Source: Apiospora phragmitis
Taxonomy: Eukaryota; Ascomycota; Sordariomycetes; Amphisphaeriales; Apiosporaceae
DNA: 64,000 nt
Assembly: GCA_038363925.1 (NCBI GenBank)
Contig: JAQQWL010000007.1
Coordinates: forward strand, 1,116,001 to 1,180,000
Direction of reading: 5' to 3'
Below, piece by piece: positions 37,865-50,469 of this stretch. The notes under the pieces are model-generated. The model searched no databases. It had not been told where the DNA came from and saw only the letters and a list, made by a program, of their open reading frames with translations. The first letter of the stretch is position 1; each line of letters starts with the position of its first letter. The position numbers were made by a program, and so were the translations under genes.

Positions 37865-37950
37865 GGTTCGGTAGCTAAGTGGTATAGCGTGGGATTGCAG
37901 TTTGTACACTGATTATCCTAAGGTCACGTGTTCGATCCACGTTCGGACCT
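37865..37950 (+). tRNA. tRNA-Cys (anticodon GCA) with 14-base intron
   Basis: A cloverleaf folds by eye. The acceptor stem is GGTTCGG with TCGGACC (37943-37949, two G-U pairs) and discriminator T at 37950. The D stem is GCTA/TAGC with GG in the loop. The anticodon stem is TGGGA/TCCTA, and the T-arm is ACGTG-TTCGATC-CACGT. The anticodon GCA is at 37897-37899. A 14-base intron (37901-37914) follows the base after the anticodon, the usual position for nuclear tRNA introns. The mature length is 72 bases, and U at the discriminator is the identity base expected for tRNA-Cys. A T-rich run starts right after the gene (TTTCCTTTT), serving as a Pol III terminator. Confidence 0.9.
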
Positions 37951-38357
37951 TTCCTTTTGCATTTTTGTTCGATTTATTAAGTACTCACAGACATTTGCGA
38001 TTGTCTTTTTCTCCCGAACTTCTGTACATCATAGGTATGCCGTAGATACTGCATAAAAAGGTTGGTACTGAATTGCGGCATGAGCAGCGGCCTTATGTCA
38101 TTCGTAGAAGATCACAGCGTGAGAAGCGTCGCTATGCTGCGGCTTGACGATTATCATGTTAATGCATATTGGATATAGAAGACTATTCAATACGGGAGTC
38201 TATTCAATTTTGGACAACCCTTTTCCTTTGGGGTGCGATGCCCGGGATGGAATGCCCGGGGTTAGATGTCCGGGGTGATCTTCTGCACGTATGGTCGCAC
38301 TGCCTCCCGGACGCGTGTGACAAAAACACCCCTCTAACCTACATACAACCTCGGTTG
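37951..38357. other. Intergenic with a small degenerate repeat
   Basis: No gene seen. At about 38236-38275 three imperfect copies of a 13-15 base unit resembling GATGCCCGGGG occur in a row. Confidence 0.45.
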
Positions 38358-39288
38358 TCAACCAGCCCGAGGCGCATACAACCCCCTAGACGGCTCCCGC
38401 ACCCACTGCACGACGCGCCCCCAGACCGCGTCGCCGTCGTGCGCCGTCCCGATGCGGGCCTCGAGCCGCGCCCAGGCCTTCTCGTCCGCGGCGGCGTCGA
38501 ACCCGAACCAGCGCGGCGTGTCGTGCTGCAGCCGCAGCCGTGCCGTCTGGGCGTCCTTCTCCGGGTGGCCCTGGAAGGTGAGAATGGTGTTGTTGTCGTT
38601 GAGAAAAATCTGGCTCCCCTGGGCCAGTGGGGCGAATTTCGCCGGCGCCGCGGTGACTTCGCGACGGTGGTGCTGTTGAAGACGCAGGACGCCCGTCGCC
38701 GCGGCGTGCGGGAAGAACTTCCGGCCCTCCTCTGTCAGGTTTATAGAGGTGACTCCCATCTGCAAAAGGTCCTTGTATTAGAGAATTGCAGTATTGAGAG
38801 TAACAGATCAAGCTTCGTGACACTATAATTCTTCGCTTTTCGTGCCCCTTATCCTTACGGGATATGAGGGTAAATAGAACCCATTAGTAGCAGTACTTAC
38901 CTCTGGTACGTCCATGTTTACGATGTCGGCGCCGAACACACGACTTATCGTCTGGTGGCCCCAGCAAATCCCCACGACCTTCTTGTCCGGATACTGGGCC
39001 ACTACGGTGCGAATAAAGTTGTGGATCTTCAGGATGAAGTCCCACGACGCCCGGGCGTCGACGTTGGCGCCGGCCAGGACGATCAGGTCGAACAAGACCG
39101 GCTCCGGAAAATCGCCCTTGTTGGCCGACTCGAAGAAGGTCAGTTGCGCATCCGGCGCGACCCGGCCCGAGAGCGCGCACGTACGAAGCTTGGACTGCCG
39201 GCAGGAACCTCGAGTTGTACGAGTTTAGGCAGACGGCTATGCGGAGAGGAGGAGGGTCCTCCTTTGGGAGCGATGATGGGTACAGCAT
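38358..39288 (-). CDS. Class I glutamine amidotransferase-like protein (frame break)
   Basis: Two exons on the minus strand, 39288-38901 and 38759-38358, about 263 residues. The N-terminus LRIAVCLNSYNSRFLPAVQ starts the Rossmann-like fold; GICWGHQ is the nucleophile elbow with the catalytic cysteine; FQGHPE carries the catalytic histidine and glutamate. No synthetase or ligase domain is attached, so it resembles the stand-alone fungal GATase family including yeast YLR126C, whose substrate is not well established. Between the start and GICWGHQ the frame changes once in a GC-rich stretch (39161-39180), consistent with a one-base gain or two-base loss. Coding sense continues on both sides, so either the gene is damaged or the sequence has an error. 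Confidence 0.8.
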
Positions 39289-40644
39289 AATGGCGACACG
39301 AAAAAGCAGCGAGACGGCCTGAAATACATCAGAGCTCAACAAAACAGAGGCACGGCGGGAGAATTGCAGTAAATGGTATGGTCAAGCCTCACCGAAGATA
39401 TCTGTTGAAGATATCCTCGCAGGCTTTCTGATCAGAGATGTGTTGAATCTCTGTGCAATTCAGCCAACAGCCAGGAAAGAGTCACGCTGGACCTTATGAG
39501 ATATAACCGTCGGGCCAAACATTTGCTATTTGAGGCTGCAAGCGGCTCGTCTTCAATGAGCGCTTGGGCCATGTGGATCGGTCTCGTGCCATAGTTATGC
39601 GGTCACTGAACAAGCAATCTCCGAAGGTTAGATGTAAAAGAACAACACGATCTAACAATAAAGGAGACGGGGGAGAGCGGAGTCTTGTGGCTGAAGAGGA
39701 GGAGGCAACATGGAAGTCCTGCAGTATCCCCGTCAATAGAGAGATGGCGACACTCCTCTCTGAAATCAAATTGCGGGGTAGGATCTCAGTGGGTTGCAGC
39801 AACTGAATGCATTGATTGCATGGAGCTCAGAATGCAGCTGGCAGCGGTAATGCCCGCTGTCTCCGGTGCTGTGCTGCTGTGCCTGGCCAGTGGCGGGGGC
39901 AGAGCGAGCTTAGCTCAACTCTCAACTGCCTTAGGTTAGGCCCCATGATCCGGCCAGAACCTTTGACAGGTAGGGACAAGCAATGACAAAGATGGGATCT
40001 CCAAGGTTGTGTGCAGACTGTGGAGAAATAAATAGCATGAAGAGCATTTACTATGTAGGAAGAGTAGAACAATATCCAAGTCTTTCATCGGGGCAGTAAT
40101 GGGGAGCCAAGACGGAGGACGTACATGTAGTAACCTACAGTTACTGTATTGGCGGCCTCATGGGCCCGAAATAGCAATTCGGCAAATTCTAGATTGCTAC
40201 GGTCGCATAACGCGCACAGGGCCGGCACCATCACACCCCTGATTGGCCCATGTCTCATAGATGCTCAACTGACTCGACCGGGAACCGCTGTCCATTCACA
40301 GGCCCTGCTTCAGCCCAGTTCCTGGATAAAGTGGCGATGTTAAGATGTTGAAACCATTCCATGGATGCTGCTCAGCTTACTAGACCTTTTCTTCCACAAT
40401 AACGTACCATTGGGAGAGGAGACCCTTCTAATTGTGGCCATCAAGTCCGCGAAAGTCTTGGTATTTGGCTTTGCAGCTACTAGAGCCACTGAGATTAAAT
40501 ACTTGCGCAGCGGCCGACAATGGACTTTTTGCGAGTAGCGGTTGTTGAATAGCAGCAACAGCTCTTCCATTCGCTCTTCCAACGCACGCATCCGCCTCAG
40601 TCTCTCGTTTTTGGCCCGTCAGACATCAGCCTCACTCTGTAAAG
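39289..40644. other. Divergent intergenic region
   Basis: About 1.36 kb between the divergent starts of the amidotransferase-like and SurE-like genes. No gene seen; it should hold both promoters. Confidence 0.45.
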
Positions 40645-41644
40645 ATGCGCGTTCAAATCATCACCACGCTATCGGCGCTTGCGGGCAGTGTGCAGGGTAT
40701 TCGGATCCTGCAGTCCAACGACGACGGCTGGGCCGAGCTCTACATCCGCTCGTTACACGAGTCGCTCAAGGGCGCCGGCCACGATGTCGTGCTCTCCTCG
40801 CCTGCCGAGAACAAGTCGGGAGCCGGTAAGTTCATGTCACGACCCGACGGCCACTTTGTATGGATGCATCTCAACAGTGGCCATGCACCGGAAAGAACAG
40901 ACTTACTGACATATCCAACCTTCTAGGCTCGCGCGATGAAGAGCCCGATCCGCGCAAGGAACCTTGTATGTACGACAGCTGCGCCGCCAACAGCGGACCC
41001 GTGGGTACCAACGCCAGCGACCCGCGGCTGAACTGGGTCAACTCGTTCCCGTGACGGCGCTGAAGTACGGGCTGTCGACGTTCGGCCCCCAGCAGTGGAA
41101 CGGCGCGGCGCCGGAGCTGGTGGTGTCGGGCCCCAACGTGGGCACCAACCTGTGGGTGCAGGTCCCCTTCAGCGGCACCGTGGGCATCGCCGTGCACGCG
41201 GCGCACGAGGCCAAGGTGCCCGCCCTCGCCTTCTCGGGCGCCTCCTCGGGCACCCTGCGCTGGGACACCGACCCCGTGCCCCAGCGGTCGACCGTCTATG
41301 CCGCGCTCGCCGCCAAGCTGACCGACGCCGTCGTCGCGTCGGGCGCCCCTTACCTGCCCGAGGACGTCTGGCTGAACGTCAACATGCCCAAGGTTGAGGG
41401 CGACTGCACCGACCCGGCCAAATTCGTCTGGGTCCTGACGCGCCTCAACCCGGGCTGGTTCTCGGAGAAGGATGTGGACCACTGCGGCAGCACGCGGTTG
41501 CCGACCGAGACGGATGTCGCCTTGTCGGGCGGGTGTCGCATCGCAGTCAGTGTCGGTGATGCGACCGATAAGACGACCGCGCCGATGGAGAAGCAGACTA
41601 TAGTGCGGGATAAGCTCAAGAGTATGCTGACTTGCATGCCCTAA
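40645..41644 (+). CDS. Secreted SurE-type 5'/3'-nucleotidase / acid phosphatase (frame break)
   Basis: Exons 40645-40825 and 40927-41644, about 299 residues. An N-terminal signal peptide (MRVQIITTLSALAGSVQG) precedes IRILQSNDDGW, where the paired aspartates bind the metal. SPAENKSGAG, SGPNVGTNL (metal-binding asparagine) and FSGASSGT complete the SurE active site. Family members remove phosphate from nucleotides and other monoesters; fungal ones with a signal peptide are secreted or vacuolar. The frame closes at TGA 41052-41054, but homology resumes immediately in the next frame (VTALKYGL), as if one G were missing at 41051. No short intron explains this. The rest, ending MLTCMP at 41644, is open. 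Confidence 0.82.
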
Positions 41645-44600
41645 GAGCCCGGGCTAACCCTTTTTTTCGTGTCCGTTCTGTCAGATATCAGATATCACGG
41701 GAACCCCATTGTATACCACCTATATGAGATGCGTGATGAAAATTTAGTTCTTGATAGTCGTGTTCTCCTATTCGCAAATCTCGACATGACCTTATGTTGC
41801 CACGTCGCCAATGCATCTGTGGCCACAACGCTTGTTGCATAAATTGTACATTATCTGGATTGCTAGTCGACTGCCATCATTGGACTGCATCTAGCCTAGG
41901 CCAAGATGAGGAGCTGAGAAGGGGGGGCTTGATGTCATGGAGGGTGTGCTGGCCGTCCTGGCAGACGTGATATGTGACCACACTGCTTTTCTTGGAGCTA
42001 TTCGCCCGTCTGTCTGCCTCTGCTTCAAAGTCAATCAAAGTGGTTTTAACCCGGCACCAACCGAAAGAAGGTGGAGATGAAGAGCTACATCCAGCAAGCA
42101 ATCGGGTCCTTAACATGTACCTACTACATAAGTAGGTGTGGTATGCTCTCGTACCGAGAGCAGTGCTGTACTGTTGTTCAGTGGTCTGGTTTGAGTGTTT
42201 CCTTTTACTCGCTATCTCCTTTTCAATAATGTTGCAGCAGAGTTCATTTGTATTCGAACTGCAAGTTAATGAAGCCGGCAGTCCCCATCTCCCTGCCAGA
42301 ACTCGACACCATCCAGCTTCTTGCGCCATTGCCGGTTAGGTGGGCCTGGGTAGGACGGGATGTAACTGCCCTTGCACTATTACTTAACAGGGGCATGTCT
42401 TCAACTAGATTGGTCTTCGATCAGATCTAGGGCCTGCCAGGGGGTGGCAGCCATGCAAAAGGGAGGATACCCGGTAGAGCTTGACGGGGATCAACCAGGA
42501 TACCAAGAGCCAGAGCTGCACATGGCTCAATCCAGCCAAAAGAAAAACCACTCCTCAGTTAGGAATGGGCAGGAATGGCCGGGAATGGCCGGGACCAAGT
42601 AACCATATGTCGTCAGATCATGGATTAGCAACGGGTATTGTCTTCGCAACGGGAGTGCGTGCAATTCCTTGGCACTTTGCAATGCTAAGTGGCGTGCAAT
42701 TTGTTTCGTAACGGGTAATGCTTTCATGATGTGTCAAACGGAGTGAAGGATGCATCCATGACGATACGTATCGATGTAGGCGCGTATCTGTGTACGTACG
42801 GTTCTTCAGTCAGCCGACAGTTCATGTAGTAAAACCCCACGCCGGACAGTTCACCAAATGCTATTGGGTTACTTTGCAGCAAGCTGACGTCGTGAGCCGC
42901 AGATCTCTACAGTCACTGACCGGCTTTCTTTGCGATTCAGAAAACAGACAGACCAGCCAACATGTCTCCTGTGCCTCTCGAATAGGAGACAAGGCACTCG
43001 AAACAGTCAAAACTCTGTTGATAATGACCCTTTCTATCTACCAACGCTATCCGAGAGTGCCGAGATTGAGGGCGCCGTTTTCCGGCAGCTGTCGATCGTG
43101 ATAAATCACCTCGGAATGTCCAGCCGACACCGTTAGCTGTCAGAGGTAGGTTACTGTAGTCAGCACTGTTTGGATGACAGGGGCAGGGGTTCAATATAGA
43201 TATTGGCTGGCGGGCTTCACTTCCGGGACACGGGTTCCTGGTTGTCCTTGACGCTAATGGCAAGTACAAACCCCCACCACGATTCATGTGCTCTGCAAGT
43301 CGACAGATATGACCAATCGTTGGAGTTACGGTGCAAGTGTCTACCTCCTCATTTTGGCCCACCCTCATGGGACAGAACTAGTTGAGCCTTGAAATTCCCG
43401 GAGTAGTCTTGGGAGTAGGGTTGTGGGTGAGATAAGGACCAGATGACTTGTCACCGCGGGTATCGAGTACAACATGATGATTCTCAACTGAATGGGTTTT
43501 CGAGTATACCGATCTCGCACAGACTCGTATGCTGTTCTGTTGCTGTGGCAAATCAGCCACTCACGTATTATCTCGTCAATGTAGCAGTGAACCTGCATAA
43601 GCATAGGTAACCTCCTGGACAAGATTCGATCGAGATATGATCGTGGGTCTGCCGATTTCAGTTCTGAGCGATGCTACCGAGAAACACTGGTGGAGGTACA
43701 ACATGGTACCGTTGATAGGCCAGCAAGGGTTTCTTACGCCTGCAGCTGCAGCTGCAGGCTGTTGGCTTGCCTCTGGTGTACCTGGACGAGCTGGTCTACT
43801 TACTTGGATCATAGTAAGCGGCTCGGCTAGAAACGCAGAGGCTTGCCAATCGAGCAGACCCCCAAGAGCTGAACTGCTTGACACCAACCACTCAGTATGC
43901 GAAAGGTAAGCCCAAAGGGGGAAGGGCGGCAGTTCCCAAAAATGGACCGCTGCAGATAACCGTTAGATGTCTTGACGCATCCAAGTGGCCGGTCATTGCT
44001 CCAGGAATTGCAGCTGCCAACTGCGCGATACGGCCATCAAACGTGAAACAGACTCCATGATGGATGGGTTATGTCAAAGCGAACCCTGCTTATAGTTCTG
44101 GTCCTAATGCAGTTTGCTGCACTGCAACGTCTAGCCGTCTGACAGGAGCAGATGTTGGCTCCGGTGACAAGGGAGGGACAGAGCCGCATAACCTCACATC
44201 TCATTTTTCTTGTTCTATGCCGGAGGTCATCACAATGAACAATTGCTGCACTGGCGATGACTGCGGCTCGAAATGTTTCCTCGATCAATCAGTGCCTGGT
44301 AGGGATAAGAAGAGTAGGTACCTAAGGCTTGATTTATGGTACAAGCATGTAGGTACATCAATGCAAATTAAGTAGAGACGGGTCTGGTGTTTATTGTTGC
44401 TGCTGTTGTTTGGACCAAGTTAGGGCGAGTCACGGGAGGGAAGGATGGGAAGAAGTACGTGCTCCCCGATTGGGAAACTCCAAGATCTCATTGAGCAAGA
44501 GCGACCTCGCTACTCCTGCCCGCCTCCCGCTGGCCTCCACTCGAGACTCCGCCAGACAAGCAACCCGAGAGAAGAAACATCTATCCCCACTTCCTCCCGA

Positions 44601-45631
44601 CTCTAAAGGCCGTTCGAACATCCAAGTTAGTATGTCTGGTAGGTACTGGAGGTACCTCATATAGGTGCTGGATCAAAACAAGAAGTACCTAGATTGATAC
44701 TCTGCCTCCGCGAGTGTGTGTGTATGTGACTGGCGGTTGATGTCCTTTCTCCTGCCATGCTCGAGGCCAGATTCGGAAAGACAATGGAGTCTGGAATCCT
44801 GGAAGAGTAGGGAGTTGGTCATAATGATATTTGTTATGGTCTAACACGCGGGTAAGACTACAGTACGGCCCGTCTCGAGCACCTTTCCTCCATCTCAATA
44901 TCTTGTTCCTTTCCTCGTGTTGTGTATATATCTCCATCCCTTCATTGTCATGTTCCAGTCAGGGCCTCATTTCTCCCAGACGCACATGCAGCAGTACGAG
45001 AAAGCTATATTCACTTCACTACTATTCGTATGACCAACACGTTGCAGACCTCTCAAACACTCAAGACGCTTCCACAAGTCGTACTTGGCCAGCGGTCTGC
45101 ATACCCACCTGCAGACATCGAAGACACCAGAGGCGAACCCATCCTATCACTTCATCTGGCCCATACTAATCATCAGCTGCGGATTGAGGCTATCGACAGA
45201 CCTGTTCCTATCTACTGTGGAGAAGCAGTTCGCGGTGAACCTCATCCACGGGAACCCGCACAGGATCCTGCATCGCTTCCGGCGAACACTGGGCCCTGAC
45301 CGCCAGCCAGACTGCAAGCCTACCCAATTTCCTTCGTCTTCTCCCGCATCCCGTCCCAATCAACCCTCCAAGGCGGGGGCTGCAAGTCATCGGCAACGAT
45401 ACTCCCTGGCTCAACCTAGCCGAGACTGCTCCCAAGTCGAGAGATCGGCGGTGAAAGGCTAGTGTAGATCTAGATCCCAGCGGCCCCTATCCCCTATAGG
45501 AACAAGCCGGGCAGCAAGAGAGAAGACGTAGGGCCGAGAGGCGCGTAGACTCAGGCAGAAAGTGGGAAGGAGAAAGCATCTGGGAAGGCTGAGTAACAGT
45601 CGGTGTTGCTTCGACCCCAGACACGTAGACG
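41645..45631. other. Gene-poor 4 kb region
   Basis: No conserved frame, RNA gene or transposon is recognisable. Short direct repeats occur near 42572-42591 (GGAATGGCCG twice), and a CTGCAG-based palindromic repeat lies near 43740-43757. The last several hundred bases form the upstream region of the Myb-like gene. Confidence 0.45.
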
Positions 45632-47541
45632 ATGAACCCCCCCTCTGGCAAGATGTTTATCAACACGTCACAACCCCAACTTGTCTGGGACGAAAACCTT
45701 AGACCTTCAACGAGTGCCTTTAACCTGGGGTCTCAGTTACGTAAAGAAGGCATTGCCCAACTCAACCACCTTACCCAACACGACTTTCGCGCTTGGGGTG
45801 CTGCACTCGCCCAACTACATCGGCAACGCCAACACCAGCGGCACCAGCAGCTGCAAAAGCAAGCTATATCTCGCCAAACTGGTCAAAAATTCAACAACAT
45901 GGATTCCAACCAGTATGGCAGGCGAAGCTTCTCATCGCCAGCTGCCCAATCGGCTGACGACGATAATTACTTCGTAAGTAGTACCTGATCATAAGGTGAA
46001 CCTGAACAATAGCAACTGAGAACTCGCGCCGCTAACAAAGCACCAGACCGAAGGCAGTTACAGCGATTACTACCAAAGTATCGACTTCGATTCATTCGCA
46101 ACGCCAACGCCAAATGCCATAATTCCCATGAGTGGCAGACTACACTCTCAACCTGGCCATGTCTCAGCTGCAACAACAGTCGGGAGAGACCCGATTCATA
46201 CCCAACATCTGGACAAAGGATCGTTGGAGGGGAACGAATTCCCATGGAACCCGACTGCCATAAACACTACCGGGGCCAGCACCATGTATTCTCATCCATT
46301 CAGCAGTGGAGCTGACCTTCGACAGCATCCTTTCCAAATGTCGGACCCTGCATACAATTTGTTCAGCTTCAATAACGGCATCGGCTACTGCGATGGTCTC
46401 CCATCCAGCGGTAACGCCATGTCAAGCTCACATGTCAGCCCGCCTGCCACTCATAACAGTAGCTTCTCCTCGTCGCATGGCACAGTTGGTTCTGACGTCT
46501 TTGGTCCGATGAACGTTGAGCCTATGCCGACTACATCCTACATTGCCAGCACTCCGCCCATGCAAACCCATGCCAAGAACATCCCATCGCCCTTTGACTA
46601 TCCTAGCTACCAGGCTGCATACGACGCTGCCCTTACAAACCCCCAGATGGGTTATGTGTCCCCCAAAGATCTGCGAAAGCACCCATCCCCATCCCCAATC
46701 CCCACGACGGCGTTCAACTCCTCCACCGAGTCACTTCCTGTGCAAAATTGCCCCTTCAAGGCCGAGCCCGAGTCTCGCAACATCCTACCCTCCAAGCCCT
46801 TGCGGCTGACTGCCAAAGCCAAAGGCCGAAAGGAGCTGCCCATGCCAATGAAGCGAAGACCCACGCCTTCGCGTTCGCCCACCCCTTTTGCGCGCAGCAC
46901 CGTATCCCCCTCCTCCCCTCATCGTCCGCTTCTAGCAATGCGCCTGCCAGCTTGGCCAGCCCAGTATTGAAGACGAGCTTGGCGCATCGCAGTAAGCTGG
47001 CCAAGGAGCAACAGCCCGAAGCAGAGGAGTCGGACAGTGAAGTGATCAAGGCCAATGCCGAGCGTGCCAAGAAGGACAAGTTCCTTGTCCAGAGCAAGCG
47101 TGCGGGAATGACCTACCGAGAGATTCGGCGCAAGGGCAACTTTACGGAAGCCGAGTCGACTCTTCGTGGTCGTTACCGGACCCTGACCAAGGACAAGAAT
47201 GCCCGCGTCCGCAAGCCCGAGTTCTTGGATAATGATGTAAGTTGCTCCCAATCAATCAAAGCCCATATTGCGTTTCGTACTGGCGGACACTCTTTACCGT
47301 CTCTACTGCTACATATTGATCAGAGGGATCGACAGTGCTGACTCTTTGTGTGAATTAGATTCTCCTGCTGAAGAAAGCTGTACATGAGCTGGCCAAGGGC
47401 GACAGTCCCACCAAGACCAGGATCCCCTGGAAGCAGGTCGCAGACTACATTACCAAGAACAATGGCTCCTACCACTTTGGCAACGCAACTTGCCGCAAGA
47501 AGTGGGATGAGCTCGTGGCCCGGGGTGAGGCGGATCTCTAG
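45632..47541 (+). CDS. Myb/SANT-like DNA-binding protein (one-base frame break)
   Basis: Three exons, 45632-45973, 46047-47236 and 47359-47541, about 570 residues. The long N-terminal part is Ser/Pro/Asn/Gln-rich and probably disordered. The C-terminus has KRAGMTYREIRRKGNFTEAE, RGRYRTLTKDKNARVRKPEF and, after the last intron, IPWKQVADYI and FGNATCRKKWDEL, with the tryptophan spacing of a Myb/SANT-like helix-turn-helix. It is likely a nuclear DNA-binding protein of unknown targets. A one-base loss in a C-run (46915-46918) interrupts the frame just before the conserved part; codon structure resumes directly. Introns have consensus ends. Confidence 0.78.
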
Positions 47542-47991
47542 CTTAAGTTGTCTACCTGATCTTACGTGATGATGAGAGTTTGCTTGTATGTATTGGGGAG
47601 GAAGAGCCGATGAAGGGCAACGATGTATGGGATAAATATGTACAACAGAGAGTGAGCGTGTGCTTTTCATGGGCCTGGTTCTAAGTGAGCGGCCGGATTA
47701 GTTGGAGATGTAATATTTGCTGGAAGTTGAGGGAGTATGTACTTGCCCGAACTATGTAGTCTGAAACGGATAAAATACTGTTTCCAGAGCCAGTTTGCGT
47801 TGGAGGTGGTATGGATGTCGCTTCCCTGCCTGCGTGGCAAAGTGAAATAAATACCTGGATCTTGAGATCGAGGGTCGAGTTCTACCAGTACATCATATCG
47901 TCTGTCCTGATTTACAGCCCTTCTACAGCGAGTTCCTACGAGCGAGCTATTGAGTGTTCTTTATCAGAGATTGCTGCCAGTTGGCGACCCC
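47542..47991. other. Convergent 3' region
   Basis: About 450 bases between the 3' ends of the Myb-like gene and the Ap4A phosphorylase gene. No gene seen. Confidence 0.5.
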
Positions 47992-49008
47992 TTAGTAGAA
48001 GAAGCCACGCCGATTTTGCTCAAAGACCCCAAGCAACTTGTCCGGGTCCTCCCTCAACGCGTCCCATTCCGCCTCGTTCTTGACGAGCGCCGTGCCCGCC
48101 AGTACGGTGCCGTTTAGCGCCACAGGTCCTACCTCCTCCTCCCCGGACTTGCTCCGGATCGTCGCGCCCTCGGCGACGCGCGGGCATAGCGCCATGGTCG
48201 TCCGCGTCATGGCCAGGTTGTAGCTGATGCGCGCCTCGCCCGCGCCCGCGACGGCTTCTTCGTTGATCTCCTCCGGGTGCAGCAGCCGTACCGCATCCTT
48301 GTACAGATGTACGTAGGCCGCGTGCAGTTGCTTGGCGGGGGCCCCTGCGGTGATGCGGTCCGTCAACACCGCGAACGGCATGTCGACGACGGCGTCCTTT
48401 TCGTTACTGCTGCTGCCCATGACGTCCGCCACCACGCTCCAGTCGGCGCCATGGTCGGCCGTGTCGAGCCCGGCGCGCATCTGTGCCACGGGCAGGAGCT
48501 GGATGTGCCGATGCGGCTGGCTGGCGCCCGAGTGCGGGCCCGAGTTGAAGAAGGCGAAGAGCTCCTGGCTTCTGTCTTTGCCATCGTCGTGGTACGCCCG
48601 GATGCACGCATAGGCGGCCGCGATGTCGTCGGCCTCGAGCACGTGCGTCTGGGGTTTCACGGCCCGGGTCGCGAGGATGAAGTGCTCGGGGACGATGGCG
48701 AACTTGTTCAGGACCAGGACGTGGTTTGGCGGGAGCTGGGCTACGGTCATGGACGGTAAGGGGTTCTCAAAGGGGTTGAACGGTTTCTTCTTCTCGGCGC
48801 CGGGCGGGGGAGGGTTGGGCTTGGGCTTGGAGGCCAGAGCCGGGGAGAAGCGGAGCTGGAAGGCGATGCCGGACCGGCCCGGCTTGAGGACAGCGACTTG
48901 GGTAGGGTAGCATGTCAGGTCGCCCGCCGCCCGCGCCTTCTCAAAGGCGGCTTTGACGAGACTGGGGAGATTCGCCGGTGCTCTGATCCCGAGCATGTCT
49001 TCAGCCAT
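47992..49008 (-). CDS. ATP adenylyltransferase / Ap4A phosphorylase (APA1/APA2 family)
   Basis: A single open exon of 338 codons. The catalytic histidine triad-like motif is GASQPHRHIQLLPV (His-x-His-x-Gln), preceded by FFNSGPHSG. Upstream PPNHVLVLNKFAIVPEHFILAT and the C-terminal region with MTRTTMALCPR and NGTVLAGTALVK match the APA1/APA2 family. The enzyme splits diadenosine tetraphosphate with phosphate to ADP and ATP, controlling dinucleotide levels in the cytosol. A proline/lysine-rich insert (KPKPNPPPPGAEKKKP) sits near residue 65. The ATG at 49008 is followed directly by the conserved N-terminus. No damage is seen. Confidence 0.92.
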   Translation of the reverse strand: MAEDMLGIRAPANLPSLVKAAFEKARAAGDLTCYPTQVAVLKPGRSGIAFQLRFSPALASKPKPNPPPPGAEKKKPFNPFENPLPSMTVAQLPPNHVLVLNKFAIVPEHFILATRAVKPQTHVLEADDIAAAYACIRAYHDDGKDRSQELFAFFNSGPHSGASQPHRHIQLLPVAQMRAGLDTADHGADWSVVADVMGSSSNEKDAVVDMPFAVLTDRITAGAPAKQLHAAYVHLYKDAVRLLHPEEINEEAVAGAGEARISYNLAMTRTTMALCPRVAEGATIRSKSGEEEVGPVALNGTVLAGTALVKNEAEWDALREDPDKLLGVFEQNRRGFFY

Positions 49009-50440
49009 TCTTGGTCGTTGCCAGGTGTTTCCTTGGCAGCAATTACAAACTCATGAGAAGTATCTTGTTCAAGCTATTCAGTGATGGTCATTTGCGAATC
49101 CTAGTAGGTGGATACTATCACAAGGCTTGCTGGCGTAATCATTGATTATCATCATGATCGACATTGTTACACTCGTAGATTATGCGATCTGTCGTGGCGG
49201 CTGGGGTAGCGTTCCGCCAGCTGCCAACTGCTTGCCAGTCGCGCTATTATCATGTCGCTCGCTTAACCGCCATAGCTTGTGTTTTTATTTAGAGCGAACA
49301 AGCGAAGTGAAGAGCCATAAAAATTGCCGCTGCACTGGATTGAATGACTGATGGACCATGGATGATTTTGGAATTGATTGATTCGACGGGGAAAATCTCC
49401 GGCCACTAACAGATCGTGTCACGTACTCCACCGTTGCCATCCCAGACCCAAGAACAAGACTAAGGTTGACGATCAAACAGACCCTTGGCCATAGCCCCTT
49501 AGAAAGTTTCAAACACACGCCAAATCATCATGCGTTGTCGCCCAATTCCTTGTTCGAGATCGCACCAGAACGAGACGAGCACACAGCAACAGCCCAGCAC
49601 AGCAGAAAGCAAGCCGTGTGGAAGTGGGCACATTGAAGGCTAACTGCGAACTGTTCATGAATAGTCAGGGGGGGACTAATCATCCCTTTCATACCTCGAG
49701 CTAGCCTTTGCGGATGCGAGCGAGGATGCGCAGGAAGGATGTTGGGGTCTGGTACTGTATGTAGTAGTGGTTGGGAAGCATCATCCATGGCACGTGGAGG
49801 ATCGACGTACAGTCATCATCCTTTCCTCCCTCCCCCTCCCCCATGCAATAGCGACCTCGTGGTTCTCTACGCTGCGCCCATGTGAGCCACCATATGATTT
49901 GCATTACTTTATTACCCGCCACAGAGATTCTTTAGCCAAAGAGGCCTCGTATCTTTGAGCGCATGAACAAATTACAATAGCCAAAGCAAAATGAAAGCTA
50001 TCATCAGCCAGCCGAGAAATTGCAGACTTGATCTGCTAATGGTTGGTTGGTCGGCAATGTGGTCGGCAATGAAGCCAGCTATTCATTACCTCAGAAGTAA
50101 CGTTGGACGTCAACTGCAGTGCACCTGCAGAATCTGTAACCGACATTCAGCTTCATGTTTCGGATAATCCTAACTTGGCATCCTCCCGAATCGCTACCAC
50201 CAACTCGCCGCTCGCCGTTCTTCTCTAATTCTGTTCTACCCCAGTCATTCGCTATGTTGGAGTCCGTCCTTTTATTTCCAAAAACGAAGATCTTTCCTCA
50301 ACAGGCCGGTGTTCCTGATCGTTTCTCCATCTGCAAACCCTTTGACGTTGTAGGACCTGTGTAATAAGCGCCCTCAAGCAAGCGCTTCTCTGTGGGTACG
50401 TGCGTGCCTGTGTCGATCTGTCTCCCAACACGTCACCGAT

Positions 50441-50469
50441 TACTGGGTTACTGGGTTACTGGGTTACTG
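50441..50469 (+). repeat. Small 8-base tandem repeat
   Basis: TACTGGGT is repeated about 3.6 times without error. It is non-coding as far as I can tell. Confidence 0.85.
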
